The position numbers were made by a program, and so were the translations under genes. A DNA stretch of 64,000 bases from contig CAMLJY010000004.1 in the NCBI GenBank assembly GCA_946480465.1, positions 1-64,000 on the forward strand, written 5' to 3'. Source of the DNA: an uncultured Burkholderiales bacterium (lineage in GTDB: Bacteria; Pseudomonadota; Gammaproteobacteria; Burkholderiales; Burkholderiaceae). Shown piece after piece: positions 14,573-23,264 of the stretch. Position 1 is the stretch's first letter, and each line of letters opens with the position of its first letter. The notes under the pieces are model-generated. The model saw only the letters and a list, made by a program, of their open reading frames with translations, ran no database searches and was not told where the DNA came from.

Positions 14573-16372
14573 TCAGGTCGGCGTGGCCGCTCTTTCCAGC
14601 CGATAGGCCAGCTGCGCCCGCGTCAGCCCCAGGCGCCGGGCCGCGGCGGCCAGGTTGCCGCTGGCGGCGTCCACCGCTTCGCGCAGCAGGCGGCCCTCCA
14701 GCTCGGCCAGCGCCAGCGTTTCGGCGCCCAGCGCCTGCTGCAGGTGCTGCAGCAGGTTGGGCACGCCGGCGCTGTCCTGGCTGGGCATCAGCGCGCCGCC
14801 GGCGCCGATGGCCAGCAGCGCCTCGTCCGACAGCTGCTCGCGGCGGAACAGGTGGCGCACGTCGATCGGCGCGCCGTCGTCGGCGGAGATGACGCCGCGC
14901 TCGATCAGGTTCTGCAGCTCGCGGATGTTGCCGGGAAAGGCGTAGTGCAGCAGCGCCCGCACCGCCCGCGGCGTGAAGCCGGTGGGTGAGCGACCGTGCC
15001 GCGCCGACTCGCGGCGCAGGAAGTGGTTCATCAGCAGCGGGATGTCGTCGCGCCGCTCGCGCAGCGGCGGCAGGTGCATCGGGTAGACGTTGAGGCGGAA
15101 GAACAGGTCTTCGCGGAAGCGGCCGGAGCGCACCTCGGCCTGCAGGTCGACGTTGGTCGCAGCGACGACGCGTACATCGACAGTTATCGTCTTCGTGCCG
15201 CCGACGCGCTCGATCTCGCCTTCCTGCAGCGCGCGCAGCAGCTTGCCCTGGCTGACCGGGCTGAGCGTGGCGATCTCGTCGAGGAACAGGGTGCCGCCAT
15301 CCGCGCGTTCGAAGCGGCCGGGGCGCGAGGCGGTGGCGCCGGTGAAGGCGCCGCGCTCGACGCCGAACAGCTCGGCCTCGATCAGCGTGTCCGGGATGGC
15401 GGCGCAGTTCACGGCGACGAAGGGCCGGTCGGCCCGCTTGCTGATGCGGTGCAGGCGCCGCGCGAAGGCTTCCTTGCCGACGCCGGATTCGCCTGTGAAC
15501 AGCACCGTGGCCTGCGTGCGCGCGACGCGGTCGAGCTGGTGGCAGGCGGAATTGAAGGCGGAGGAAGCGCCGACGATCTCGTGGCGGTCGGCCGTGGTGT
15601 CCGCGGGCGGCACCGCCACGGCGGGACGCACCGGCGCCGGCGCGGGCTCGGCTGCCAGGTCTTGGGCCAGGCTGCGGAAGTCGCGCGCCTGCAGGTAGCG
15701 CATGTCTTCGCTGACGTCGCCCCAGGCCGCCGCGTGGCGTCCGACCACGCGGCAGGTGGACGCGCCCATGGCGCGACATTCGACCTCGCGGAAGATGACG
15801 AGCTGGCCGAACAGCGTCGTCACGTAGCCGCAGGCATAGCCGATCTGCGACCAGCAGGCCGGCTCGGTGCCCAGCCCATAGGCGCCAATGTGCTCGTCAT
15901 CCTCGCTGGAGTGCTCCCACAGGAACTCACCTTCATAGAAGCCGCGGTCGATGTCGAAGTCGAAGGCGATCGGCGTGACCTTGACCACGCCTTCCAGCGC
16001 ATGCAGCCGCGTGCCGGCCATGAAGACCGCGGCGGCGTCGCCCTGCGGCCAGCGGTCGCGCACCAGCGTGGCGTCGCGCGCGCCGCTGACGTAGCCGGCG
16101 CGGGTGAGCAGGCCGCGCGCACGCTCCAGGCCCAGCGCGTCCACCAGCTCGCGCCGCAGGTGGCCCATGGCCGAGCTGTGCCACAGCAGCATGCGCTGGT
16201 CGTTGAGCCAGATGCGGCCGTCGCCGGGCGAGAAGAACAGCGACTCGGTCAGGTCCGACAGCGTCGGCGGCAGGCCGGCCGCGGGGTCGAAGTGCGCACT
16301 GTCGCCGCGGCGAAGCATGGCGCCGGTCTGGCGCGCCATCTCGGCCAGCGAGATGCGTTGGGGCTTCGCCAT
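14573..16372 (-). CDS. XylR/DmpR-type sigma-54-dependent aromatic sensor-activator
   Basis: 599 aa. In order: a XylR-N aromatic-sensing domain (about 35-140), V4R domain (about 145-212, with the family cysteines in [12 protein letters not shown] and CRAMGASTC), B linker, AAA+ domain with Walker A GESGVGKE (294-301), sigma-54 contact loop GAFTGA (341-346) and Walker B TLFLDE (361-366), and a C-terminal Fis-type helix-turn-helix ([19 protein letters not shown]). Proteins of this type bind a phenolic or aromatic ligand directly and activate a sigma-54 promoter. The divergent aldehyde dehydrogenase gene has such a promoter, making it the likely target. Confidence 0.93.
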   Translation of the reverse strand: MAKPQRISLAEMARQTGAMLRRGDSAHFDPAAGLPPTLSDLTESLFFSPGDGRIWLNDQRMLLWHSSAMGHLRRELVDALGLERARGLLTRAGYVSGARDATLVRDRWPQGDAAAVFMAGTRLHALEGVVKVTPIAFDFDIDRGFYEGEFLWEHSSEDDEHIGAYGLGTEPACWSQIGYACGYVTTLFGQLVIFREVECRAMGASTCRVVGRHAAAWGDVSEDMRYLQARDFRSLAQDLAAEPAPAPVRPAVAVPPADTTADRHEIVGASSAFNSACHQLDRVARTQATVLFTGESGVGKEAFARRLHRISKRADRPFVAVNCAAIPDTLIEAELFGVERGAFTGATASRPGRFERADGGTLFLDEIATLSPVSQGKLLRALQEGEIERVGGTKTITVDVRVVAATNVDLQAEVRSGRFREDLFFRLNVYPMHLPPLRERRDDIPLLMNHFLRRESARHGRSPTGFTPRAVRALLHYAFPGNIRELQNLIERGVISADDGAPIDVRHLFRREQLSDEALLAIGAGGALMPSQDSAGVPNLLQHLQQALGAETLALAELEGRLLREAVDAASGNLAAAARRLGLTRAQLAYRLERAATPT

Positions 16373-16414
16373 TTGTTCAATAGATGAAGTGAGTGGCGCG
16401 AGTTTGCACTGGAA

Positions 16415-16437
16415 TTTCTGATTTCATCAACCAGAAA
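16415..16437. promoter_or_regulatory. Candidate upstream activator site for the XylR-type regulator
   Basis: TTTCTG and CAGAAA form a perfect inverted repeat with an 11-base spacer, in an AT-rich patch between the regulator and the aldehyde dehydrogenase. It lies 138 bases upstream of the -24 element at 16575, the usual distance for an enhancer of a sigma-54 activator. Confidence 0.5.
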
Positions 16438-16573
16438 AGATTCACCGTCTTCATGTTGCGCTGCGGAAATTGGGCTCCGGGAATGTCCTGATCCCGGCGC
16501 CTGCTTCCCCTCTGGCGCGGGGCCTCGCGCGGCCCGTGCTGCAGCGCCGCAATCGGGCCCCTGGCGCGGCCCG

Positions 16574-16588
16574 CGGCACACGCGTTGC
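16574..16588 (+). promoter_or_regulatory. Sigma-54 promoter of the aldehyde dehydrogenase
   Basis: CGGCACACGCGTTGC: GG (16575-16576) and GC (16587-16588) are exactly 10 bases apart, with GGCAC and TTGC intact. The predicted transcript begins near 16600. This rules out the in-frame ATG at 16590 as the start codon. Confidence 0.7.
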
Positions 16589-16637
16589 GATGTTCACGGC
16601 CATGGCGCCCGCCATTCATCCGATGGAGACACGCGAC

Positions 16638-18101
16638 GTGGCAAGCACGAACTTCCTCAATCCCGCGCTTTGGCGCGAGCACCTCTTCAGCAGCGGCTGG
16701 CGCGCGGCCAGCGTGGCCGCGGACATCATCGAGCCGGCCACCGGCGAGCCGCTGGCGCGCAGCGGGCAGGCCGTGCCGGCCGACGTGGCCAGCGCCGCCG
16801 CCGCTGCCGCCGCCGCGCAGCCGGCGTGGGCGGCGATGCCGCCGCGTGAACGTGCCGCGGTGTTCCACCGCGCCGCGGCCTTGCTGCAGCGGCATTTCGA
16901 CGAGCTGGCCTTGTTCGTCACCCGTGAGACCGGCGCCATCTTGCCGAAAGGCCAGCATGAGTTGCGGGAGGCCGTGGCCTTCTGCCAGCTGGCCGCCGCG
17001 ATGCCGATGCAGGCACAGGGTGAGCTGCTGCCGTCCACGCCCGGGCGGCTCAGCATGGCGCGGCGCGTGCCGCACGGCGTGGTCGGCGTGATCTCGCCCT
17101 TCAACTTCCCGCTCATCCTCACGCTGCGCGTCGTCGCGCCGGCCCTGGCCGCGGGCAATGCGGTGGTGGTGAAGCCGGATGCACGCACCCCGGTCTCGGG
17201 CGGCTACCTGATCGCGCAGGTCTTCGAGGCCGCGGGCTTGCCGGCCGGCGTGCTGCACGTGCTGCCCGGCGGCGCGGACGTGGGCGAGGCGCTGGTGACC
17301 GATGCCAACCTGCAGATGATTTCCTTCACCGGCTCGGTGGGCGCGGGCCGGCGCGTGGGCGAGCTGGCGGCGAAGCACCTGAAGAAGACCTCGCTGGAAC
17401 TGGGCGGCAGCAATGCGCTGGTGATCCTGGACGACGCCGACCTGGACCTGGCGGCCAGCAACGCCGCCTGGGGCGCCTGGCTGCACCAGGGCCAGATCTG
17501 CATGGCCACCAACCGCGTGCTGGTGCATGAATCGATCGCCGCGGCCATCACCGAGCGCCTGGTCGCCAAGGCCACGCACCTGCCGGTGGGCAATGGCGCG
17601 ACGCAGCAGGTGGCCCTGGGTCCGCTGATCGACGCCCGCCAGCGCGACCGCGTGCATGCGGTGGTGCAGGACAGCGTGAAGGCTGGCGCCCGGCTCCTGG
17701 CCGGCGGCACCTACGACGGTCTCTTCTACAAGCCCACGGTGCTGGCCGGCGTGAAGCCCGGCATGCGCTGCCATGACGAGGAGGTGTTCGGCCCGGTGCT
17801 GAACATCGCCACCTTCCAGACCGATGACGAGGCGGTGGCGATGGCCAATCACCACCACGGCGGGCTGGCGGCGGCGGTGATCTCGCGTTCCGTCGGCCGC
17901 GCGATGGCGGTGGCCGGGCGCCTGAAGGCCGGCATGGTGCACGTCAACGACCAGACGGTGAACGACGACGCGGTGAACCCCTTCGGCGGGCCCGGCATCG
18001 CGGGCAACGGCAGTTCGCACGGCGGCCCGGGCGATTGGGAGCAGTTCACCACCTGGCAGTGGATGACCGTCAAGGACACCCCCCCGGCCTTCCCGTTCTG
18101 A
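16638..18101 (+). CDS. NAD(P)-dependent aldehyde dehydrogenase (benzaldehyde/coniferyl-aldehyde type)
   Basis: 487 aa from a GTG with GGAGA 8 bases upstream. An in-frame ATG at 16623 is the alternative: it lies 35 bases after the -12 GC but lacks a ribosome site. The class-3 ALDH fold is complete: VVGVISPFNFPLIL, the NAD loop SFTGSVGAGRRVGELA, the general-base Glu in SLELGGSN, and the catalytic Cys in GQICMATNRV. The sequence type matches bacterial benzaldehyde and vanillin dehydrogenases. With the next gene it would oxidise an aromatic alcohol, through the aldehyde, to the acid. Confidence 0.9.
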   Translation: MASTNFLNPALWREHLFSSGWRAASVAADIIEPATGEPLARSGQAVPADVASAAAAAAAAQPAWAAMPPRERAAVFHRAAALLQRHFDELALFVTRETGAILPKGQHELREAVAFCQLAAAMPMQAQGELLPSTPGRLSMARRVPHGVVGVISPFNFPLILTLRVVAPALAAGNAVVVKPDARTPVSGGYLIAQVFEAAGLPAGVLHVLPGGADVGEALVTDANLQMISFTGSVGAGRRVGELAAKHLKKTSLELGGSNALVILDDADLDLAASNAAWGAWLHQGQICMATNRVLVHESIAAAITERLVAKATHLPVGNGATQQVALGPLIDARQRDRVHAVVQDSVKAGARLLAGGTYDGLFYKPTVLAGVKPGMRCHDEEVFGPVLNIATFQTDDEAVAMANHHHGGLAAAVISRSVGRAMAVAGRLKAGMVHVNDQTVNDDAVNPFGGPGIAGNGSSHGGPGDWEQFTTWQWMTVKDTPPAFPF

Positions 18102-18213
18102 GCACCGCAGCCGCGGCGCCTGTCCTCGAGCAACGACCGGCAGCCGTGCGGCAAGACCGGCTTCGAGGCGTCAGCCCAGGAACACGCGCTTATTTCAAGT
18201 GATAGGAGACTGC

Positions 18214-18981
18214 ATGAACTTCCACGGCAAGACCATCGTCATCACCGGCGTCAGCTCCGGCATCGGTGCCGAGACCGCGCGCCTGATGCGCCTGTCCGGC
18301 GCGCGTGTGATCGGCGTGGACCGCAATGAACCGATGCTGACGCTGGACGGCTTCGTCAAGGCCGACCTGTCGGAGCAGGCCGCCATCGACGCGGCGGTGA
18401 AGCAGCTGCCCGAGCGATTCGATGCGCTGTGCAACATCGCCGGCGTGCCCGGCACCGCGCCGGTGGACCTGGTGGCGCGGGTGAACTACCTGGGCCTGCG
18501 CCACCTGTGCCAGCGCGTGCTGGACCGGCTGCCCGCGGGCGGCAGCATCGTCAACATCGCCTCCATCCTCGGCGCTGAATGGCCGCAGCGGCTGGACCTG
18601 CACAAGGCGCTGGCCGAGACGCCGCATTTCGAGGCCGGCCTGGCCTGGCTCGCCAAGCACCCGGTGGCGCCGGACACCTGCTACCAGTACTTCAAGGAAG
18701 CGCTGATCGTCTGGACCACCACGCAATCGCAGAAGTGGTTCCTGGAGCGCGGCGTGCGCATGAACTGCGTCGCCCCCGGCCCGGTGTTCACGCCCATCCT
18801 CGGCGACTTCGTGCAGATGCTGGGCAACGAGCGCGTGCAGAAGGACGCCCACCGCATGAAGCGCCCGGCCTATGCGGACGAGGTGGCGCCGGTGGTCGCA
18901 TTCCTTTGCTCGGACGCGGCGCGCTGGATCAGCGGCATCAACCTGCCGGTGGATGGCGGCCTGGCCTCGACCTACGTCTGA
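18214..18981 (+). CDS. calA: Coniferyl-alcohol dehydrogenase-like SDR
   Basis: 255 aa, the length of Pseudomonas CalA. TGVSSGIG (11-18) is the nucleotide-binding turn, NIAG and the catalytic Ser (NIASILG) follow, and the active-site YxxxK is in CYQYFKEAL. The insertion after the Ser (AEWPQRLDLHKALAE) and the WTTTQSQKWFLERGVRMNCVAPGPV region are typical of the coniferyl-alcohol/3-alpha-hydroxysteroid dehydrogenase branch. AGGAGAC precedes the ATG. It sits between the aldehyde dehydrogenase and the outer-membrane/RND genes, so it probably oxidises a hydrophobic aryl or steroidal alcohol. The substrate is inferred. Confidence 0.8.
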   Translation: MNFHGKTIVITGVSSGIGAETARLMRLSGARVIGVDRNEPMLTLDGFVKADLSEQAAIDAAVKQLPERFDALCNIAGVPGTAPVDLVARVNYLGLRHLCQRVLDRLPAGGSIVNIASILGAEWPQRLDLHKALAETPHFEAGLAWLAKHPVAPDTCYQYFKEALIVWTTTQSQKWFLERGVRMNCVAPGPVFTPILGDFVQMLGNERVQKDAHRMKRPAYADEVAPVVAFLCSDAARWISGINLPVDGGLASTYV

Positions 18982-19024
18982 CGCCCCGTCGGCGACTTCC
19001 AGAAAACCACCCGGAGACAAACGC

Positions 19025-20779
19025 ATGACCTTCCGTCGCCACGCGCTGGCGGTCGCCTCAGCGCTCGCGCTGACCACCGCGCTCGCGCTGCCCGCCGCCC
19101 ACGCCTTCGAGATCCCGACGCCCGACCCCGAGCTGAAAGTCCGCCTGGACCTGACGCCCAAGTTCAGCACTGCCTATCGCCTGAAAGACCCGTCACCGAA
19201 CCTGACGAAGCTGGACGTCGCCGCCGACCCCGGCATCAGCAACGAGGACGACGGCAACCACAACTTCGACAAGGGCCTGATCTCCCGCCGCTACGACCTG
19301 CTGGGCGAGCTCGACGTGTCGGCCCGGAACTGGGGCGCGCGCCTGTCCGGCACCGCCTGGCACGACGGCGTGTACCTGGGCCGCAGCGACTACCAGGGCA
19401 CGCCGCTGCTGGCCGGCGGCCAGCGCCTGGGGCCGGTGGTGTCCACCGCGAACAACTTCCCTGGCCAGGCCGCGAACGAGTTCCTGCCCGACACGCGCCG
19501 CCAGCACGGCCGCGGCACGGAGGTGCTGGATGCCTTCGCCTACCTGAAGGGCGAGGTCGGCGGCATGAAGGGCACGCTGCGCCTGGGCAAGCACACGCTG
19601 CAGTGGGGCGAGAGCCTGTTCTTCGGCCAGAACGGCATTGCCCATGCGCAGGGTCCGGTGGACGTGGCCAAGATCGTCTCGGTGCCGGGCTGGCAGTTCA
19701 AGGAAGTGCTGCTGCCGGTGGAGCAGGTGTCGGGCTCGCTGCAGCTGGCACCGGGACTGTCGCTGGGGGCGTACTACCAGTTCAAGTGGCGGCCCAGCAA
19801 GATTCCCGGCGTCGGCAGCTACTTCTCGAACCAGGACTACGTGGGCACCGGCACGGTGGGCTTCGGCAATGCGCCCGATGGCTCGCCGATCTTCCTGAGC
19901 TACGACAAGGGCAAGAACTTTCGCCCGAAGGACAGCGGCCAGGGCGGCTTGCAGCTGCGCTGGAGCCCCGTGGGCGGCGACTATGAATTCGGCTTCTACG
20001 CCGCGCGCTATCACGACAAGACGCCGGCCGTGCCGGTGTTCGACTTCGTCAACGGCAACGTGCACCTGGCCTATGCCAGTGGCATCCGCACCTACGGCGC
20101 CAGTGTCACGGCGTCGGTGGGGCAGCTGAACTGGGCGCTGGAAGCGTCATTGCGTGACAACGCGCCGCTGACCAGCGATCCCGCGGTGCTGGGCCTGGGG
20201 CCTATCCTGCGCTGCGACACCAGCAGCGCGACGCCCTGTTACGCGGTCGGCCGCACCGGGCACCTGCAGGCCTCGGGCATCTACGTGCTGCAGCCCAGCG
20301 CGCTGTGGCAGGGCGGGGCGGTGGTGGGCGAGATCGCCTACAACCGGCGGCTGAAGATCACGCGCGACATCTTCGCCATCGGCCCCAACGGCAGCAGCGT
20401 GGGCCTGGGCGGGCTGGACCCGAACACCACCAAGGGTGCCTGGGCGTTCCGCATGCTCTTCGAGCCGCAGTACTTCCAGGTGCTGCCGGGGCTGGACCTG
20501 TCGGTGCCCGTCGCCCTGGGCTGGAACTTCGGCGGGCGCTCGTCGGCGATCTTCAACTTCGCGGGCGGCGCGTCCGATGCGGGCGACTACAGCATCGGCG
20601 TCAAGGGTAAGTACCAGAACGAGTGGAACGTGGCGCTCTCGTACACCGGCTACTTCGGCGACGAGAAGACCTTCACCGAGAACTTCACGCCCGGCACCGG
20701 CTCGCCGCGGCAGCTGAGCTTCGCGCAGTCGCTGCGCGACCGCGCGCACCTCTCGTTCAGCATCTCGCGCACGTTCTGA
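19025..20779 (+). CDS. DUF1302 outer-membrane beta-barrel protein
   Basis: 584 aa. Signal peptide at 1-27 (LALPAAHA), then a long beta-rich chain ending in SFSISRTF with the C-terminal aromatic residue recognised by the BAM machinery. The DUF1302 family is almost always encoded beside DUF1329 and is thought to form an outer-membrane channel for hydrophobic substrates such as terpenoids, steroids or polyesters. GGAGACAA precedes the ATG. It is followed 33 bases later by the DUF1329 gene in one apparent operon running to the hydrolase at 26709. Confidence 0.88.
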   Translation: MTFRRHALAVASALALTTALALPAAHAFEIPTPDPELKVRLDLTPKFSTAYRLKDPSPNLTKLDVAADPGISNEDDGNHNFDKGLISRRYDLLGELDVSARNWGARLSGTAWHDGVYLGRSDYQGTPLLAGGQRLGPVVSTANNFPGQAANEFLPDTRRQHGRGTEVLDAFAYLKGEVGGMKGTLRLGKHTLQWGESLFFGQNGIAHAQGPVDVAKIVSVPGWQFKEVLLPVEQVSGSLQLAPGLSLGAYYQFKWRPSKIPGVGSYFSNQDYVGTGTVGFGNAPDGSPIFLSYDKGKNFRPKDSGQGGLQLRWSPVGGDYEFGFYAARYHDKTPAVPVFDFVNGNVHLAYASGIRTYGASVTASVGQLNWALEASLRDNAPLTSDPAVLGLGPILRCDTSSATPCYAVGRTGHLQASGIYVLQPSALWQGGAVVGEIAYNRRLKITRDIFAIGPNGSSVGLGGLDPNTTKGAWAFRMLFEPQYFQVLPGLDLSVPVALGWNFGGRSSAIFNFAGGASDAGDYSIGVKGKYQNEWNVALSYTGYFGDEKTFTENFTPGTGSPRQLSFAQSLRDRAHLSFSISRTF

Positions 20780-20812
20780 CGGACGCCTCGTTTGAAAGTT
20801 AGGAGACCTTCC

Positions 20813-22171
20813 ATGCGAATCACTGTTCCTGCCGCCGCCATCGCGGCCTCCCTGGCCCTGGCCGGCAGCGGCGCCGCCGCCGCGGTGGCGGCCGACGAGG
20901 CGGCCAAGCTCAAGACCACGCTGACGCCCCTGGGCGCCGAACGCGCCGGCAACAAGGACGGCAGCATCCCGGCCTGGGAAGGCGGCATGACCAAGGCCCC
21001 GGCCGGCTACAAGGCCGGCGACCCGCGCCCCGACCCCTTCGCGGCCGACAAGCCGGTGCTGACCATCACCGCGAAGAACATGGACGCGCACGCCGCGCGG
21101 CTGACCGATGGCGTGAAGGCGCTGCTGAAGAAGTACCCCGACTTCAGGCTCGAGGTCTACCCGACGCGGCGCAGCGCGGCAGCACCGCAGTATGTCTACG
21201 ACAACACCTTCCGCAACGCTACGAAGGCCAAGGCGGTGGATGGCGGACACGGCGTGGAAGGCGCGCTGGGCGGCATCCCGTTCCCGATCCCGAAGGACGG
21301 CTACGAGGTCATCCTGAACCACCGCCTGGCCTGGACCGGCACCACGGTGCAGGCGCCGGTGCGGGTGTGGGTGATGACGGCCGACGGCAAGCGCGCGATG
21401 GCCTCCGGCGGCACGCAGACCTTCCGCCGTCCCTATTACGACGCCGACGCGGCCGTGGACAAGTTCGACGGTTACTACCAGCTCGGCAAGTTCGTCGTCA
21501 GCGAGCCCGGATCCAAGGCCGGCGAAGCCATCCTGGCGCACGACGGCCTGACTGCCGCGCAGCCGCGCGGCCTGTGGCAGTACCTGGTGGGCCAGCGCCG
21601 CGTGCGCAAGGCGCCTTCGGTGGCCTACGACACGCCGGACTCGGTCACCTCCGGCATCGGCCTGTTCGACGAGGCCTTCATGCTCTTCGGCCCGCTGGAC
21701 AAGCACGTGTTGAAGCTGGTGGGCAAGCGCGAGGTCTACATTCCCTACAACAACAACCGCGCCGCCAGCGCCAAGGTGGGCGACCTGGTGACGCCGAACA
21801 CGCTGAACCCGGCGCTGGTGCGCTGGGAGTTGCACCGCGTGTGGGAGGTGGAAGCGGCGCTGGCCGCGGGCAAGCGCCACGTGGTGCCCAAGCGCAGGTA
21901 CTACGTCGACGAGGACAGCTGGCAGATCGTGCTGCTGGACGGTTGGGACGCCAAGGGCGAGCTCTGGCGCACCAACTACACGCTGACCCTGCTGGCGCCG
22001 GACATCCCCGCGGTGATCGGCAACATGCTGTGGGGCGGCTACGACCTGCAGACCGGCGCGTACTACCTGAACATGGCGTCGAACGAGCTGCCTCAGCAGT
22101 ACAAGCCGGTTGCGCCGCTGCCGCGCAGCTTCTTCAGCCCCGAGGAACTGGCGAACGAGGGCGCGCGGTGA
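20813..22171 (+). CDS. DUF1329 periplasmic/outer-membrane lipoprotein-like protein
   Basis: 452 aa. Signal peptide (about 1-27) without a lipobox Cys, followed by the conserved start LTPLGAERAGNKDGSIPAW and PYNNNRAASA. The fold is LolA/LolB-like in known relatives, so a role in carrying a hydrophobic ligand across the periplasm is plausible. AGGAGACC lies before the ATG, and the 3' end overlaps the next GTG start by 4 bases (GTGA). It is the standard partner of DUF1302. Confidence 0.88.
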   Translation: MRITVPAAAIAASLALAGSGAAAAVAADEAAKLKTTLTPLGAERAGNKDGSIPAWEGGMTKAPAGYKAGDPRPDPFAADKPVLTITAKNMDAHAARLTDGVKALLKKYPDFRLEVYPTRRSAAAPQYVYDNTFRNATKAKAVDGGHGVEGALGGIPFPIPKDGYEVILNHRLAWTGTTVQAPVRVWVMTADGKRAMASGGTQTFRRPYYDADAAVDKFDGYYQLGKFVVSEPGSKAGEAILAHDGLTAAQPRGLWQYLVGQRRVRKAPSVAYDTPDSVTSGIGLFDEAFMLFGPLDKHVLKLVGKREVYIPYNNNRAASAKVGDLVTPNTLNPALVRWELHRVWEVEAALAAGKRHVVPKRRYYVDEDSWQIVLLDGWDAKGELWRTNYTLTLLAPDIPAVIGNMLWGGYDLQTGAYYLNMASNELPQQYKPVAPLPRSFFSPEELANEGAR

Positions 22172-23229
22172 TTGCCCGGCGGCATCTTCTGGCGCTGGGG
22201 CTGGCGCCTGCGCTGGGGACGGCGACCGTGGCGCGCGCCGCGACGGCCCAGGCGCAGGCCGCCGGCGTACCCGCCGTGCTGCGCGAGCCTGCGCTGGTCA
22301 CCCCGCGGGCCGCCGGCGCCGCGATGCTCGCGGTGGCCCGCGCCGGCCGCCGCCTGGTGGCCGCGGGTGAACGCGGCATCGTGCGCGTCAGCGACGACGA
22401 CGGCGCCAGCTGGTCCCAGGCCCGCGTGCCGGTGCAGGTGAGCCTCACGGCGCTGCATTTCGCCGATGCGCGCTGCGGCTGGGCTGCCGGCCACCTGGGC
22501 GTGATCCTGCGCACGGAAGATGGCGGTGCGACCTGGACGCGTCAATTGGACGGCATCGCCGCCGCCCGCCAGGTGCTGGCCGCGGCGCCCGACGAGCCGG
22601 CGCGCCAGCGCGCGCAGCGCCTGGCGGATGAGGGCCCGGACAAGCCCTTCTTCGACCTGGACCTCGCCGGCCCGCGCGGCCTGGCGGTCGGCGCCTACGG
22701 CCTGGCCTTCGAAACCCGCGACGGCGGCGCCCGATGGCAGCCGGTGGCCGCGGCCCGGCTGCCGAACCCCAAGAGCCTGCACCTCTATGCGACGCGCTGG
22801 CTGGACCGGCAGCTGTTCGTCGCCGGCGAGCAGGGCCTGTTGCTGCGCTCGCTCGACGGCGGCGAGACCTTCGAGCCGCTGGCCTCGCCCTACAAAGGCA
22901 GCTTCTTCGGCCTCTTGCCGACGCGCGCCGGCAGCCTCATCGCCTATGGCCTGCGCGGCCATGCCTTCCGTTCGATGGACGGCGGCGGAAGCTGGGAAAA
23001 GCTGGAGACCGGCGTCCCACTGACGATCAGCGCCGGCATCGAGCGCGCCGACGGCAGCGTGCTGCTGCTGGCGCAGAACGGCGACCTGCTGGCCAGCCGC
23101 GATGACGGCCGCCGTTTCGAACGTCTGCCGGCCACTCGCCCGCTGCCTGCCGCGTCGCTGGCGGCGGCCGCCGGCGGCCGGGTGGTGGTGGCCGGCCTGC
23201 GCGGCCTCGAACGCATGCCCGCACCCTGA
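22168..23229 (+). CDS. YCF48-like beta-propeller, exported
   Basis: 353 aa. Signal sequence (ARRHLLALGLAPALGTATVARA) and about six propeller blades with the recurring SxDxGxxW/F signature (SDDDGASW, TEDGGATW, RSLDGGETF, RSMDGGGSW, SRDDGRRF). This is the family of the photosystem-II assembly factor Ycf48, but in non-phototrophs the gene is found with DUF1302/DUF1329/RND clusters, as here, and its role there is not established. The start GTG overlaps the previous stop, indicating translational coupling. Confidence 0.85.
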   Translation: MIARRHLLALGLAPALGTATVARAATAQAQAAGVPAVLREPALVTPRAAGAAMLAVARAGRRLVAAGERGIVRVSDDDGASWSQARVPVQVSLTALHFADARCGWAAGHLGVILRTEDGGATWTRQLDGIAAARQVLAAAPDEPARQRAQRLADEGPDKPFFDLDLAGPRGLAVGAYGLAFETRDGGARWQPVAAARLPNPKSLHLYATRWLDRQLFVAGEQGLLLRSLDGGETFEPLASPYKGSFFGLLPTRAGSLIAYGLRGHAFRSMDGGGSWEKLETGVPLTISAGIERADGSVLLLAQNGDLLASRDDGRRFERLPATRPLPAASLAAAAGGRVVVAGLRGLERMPAP

Positions 23230-23264
23230 ACGCGCGCTGCCTTCCGACCCCAACGGAGTTCTGC

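Noticed and set aside
12135..15779. Very long minus-strand open frame (about 1200 codons) across the CoA-transferase, lyase and regulator genes
   Set aside because: It is antisense to or out of frame with three well-supported genes, is Arg/His/Gln-rich, and has no domain; such frames are common in 70% G+C DNA.
14573..16372. XylR-type regulator as the activator of the 49-64 kb sigma-54-like sites
   Set aside because: It lies more than 30 kb away, has its own divergent target, and its candidate palindrome is not found near the island promoters.
16393..16407. TGGCGCGAGTTTGCA as a sigma-54 promoter of the aldehyde dehydrogenase
   Set aside because: The GG to GC spacing is 9, not 10, and a correctly spaced site lies at 16574-16588.
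16590..16637. Upstream start codons for the aldehyde dehydrogenase (ATG 16590, ATG 16623)
   Set aside because: 16590 would lie before the predicted transcript start; 16623 lacks a ribosome site, whereas GTG 16638 has GGAGA. 16623 remains possible.
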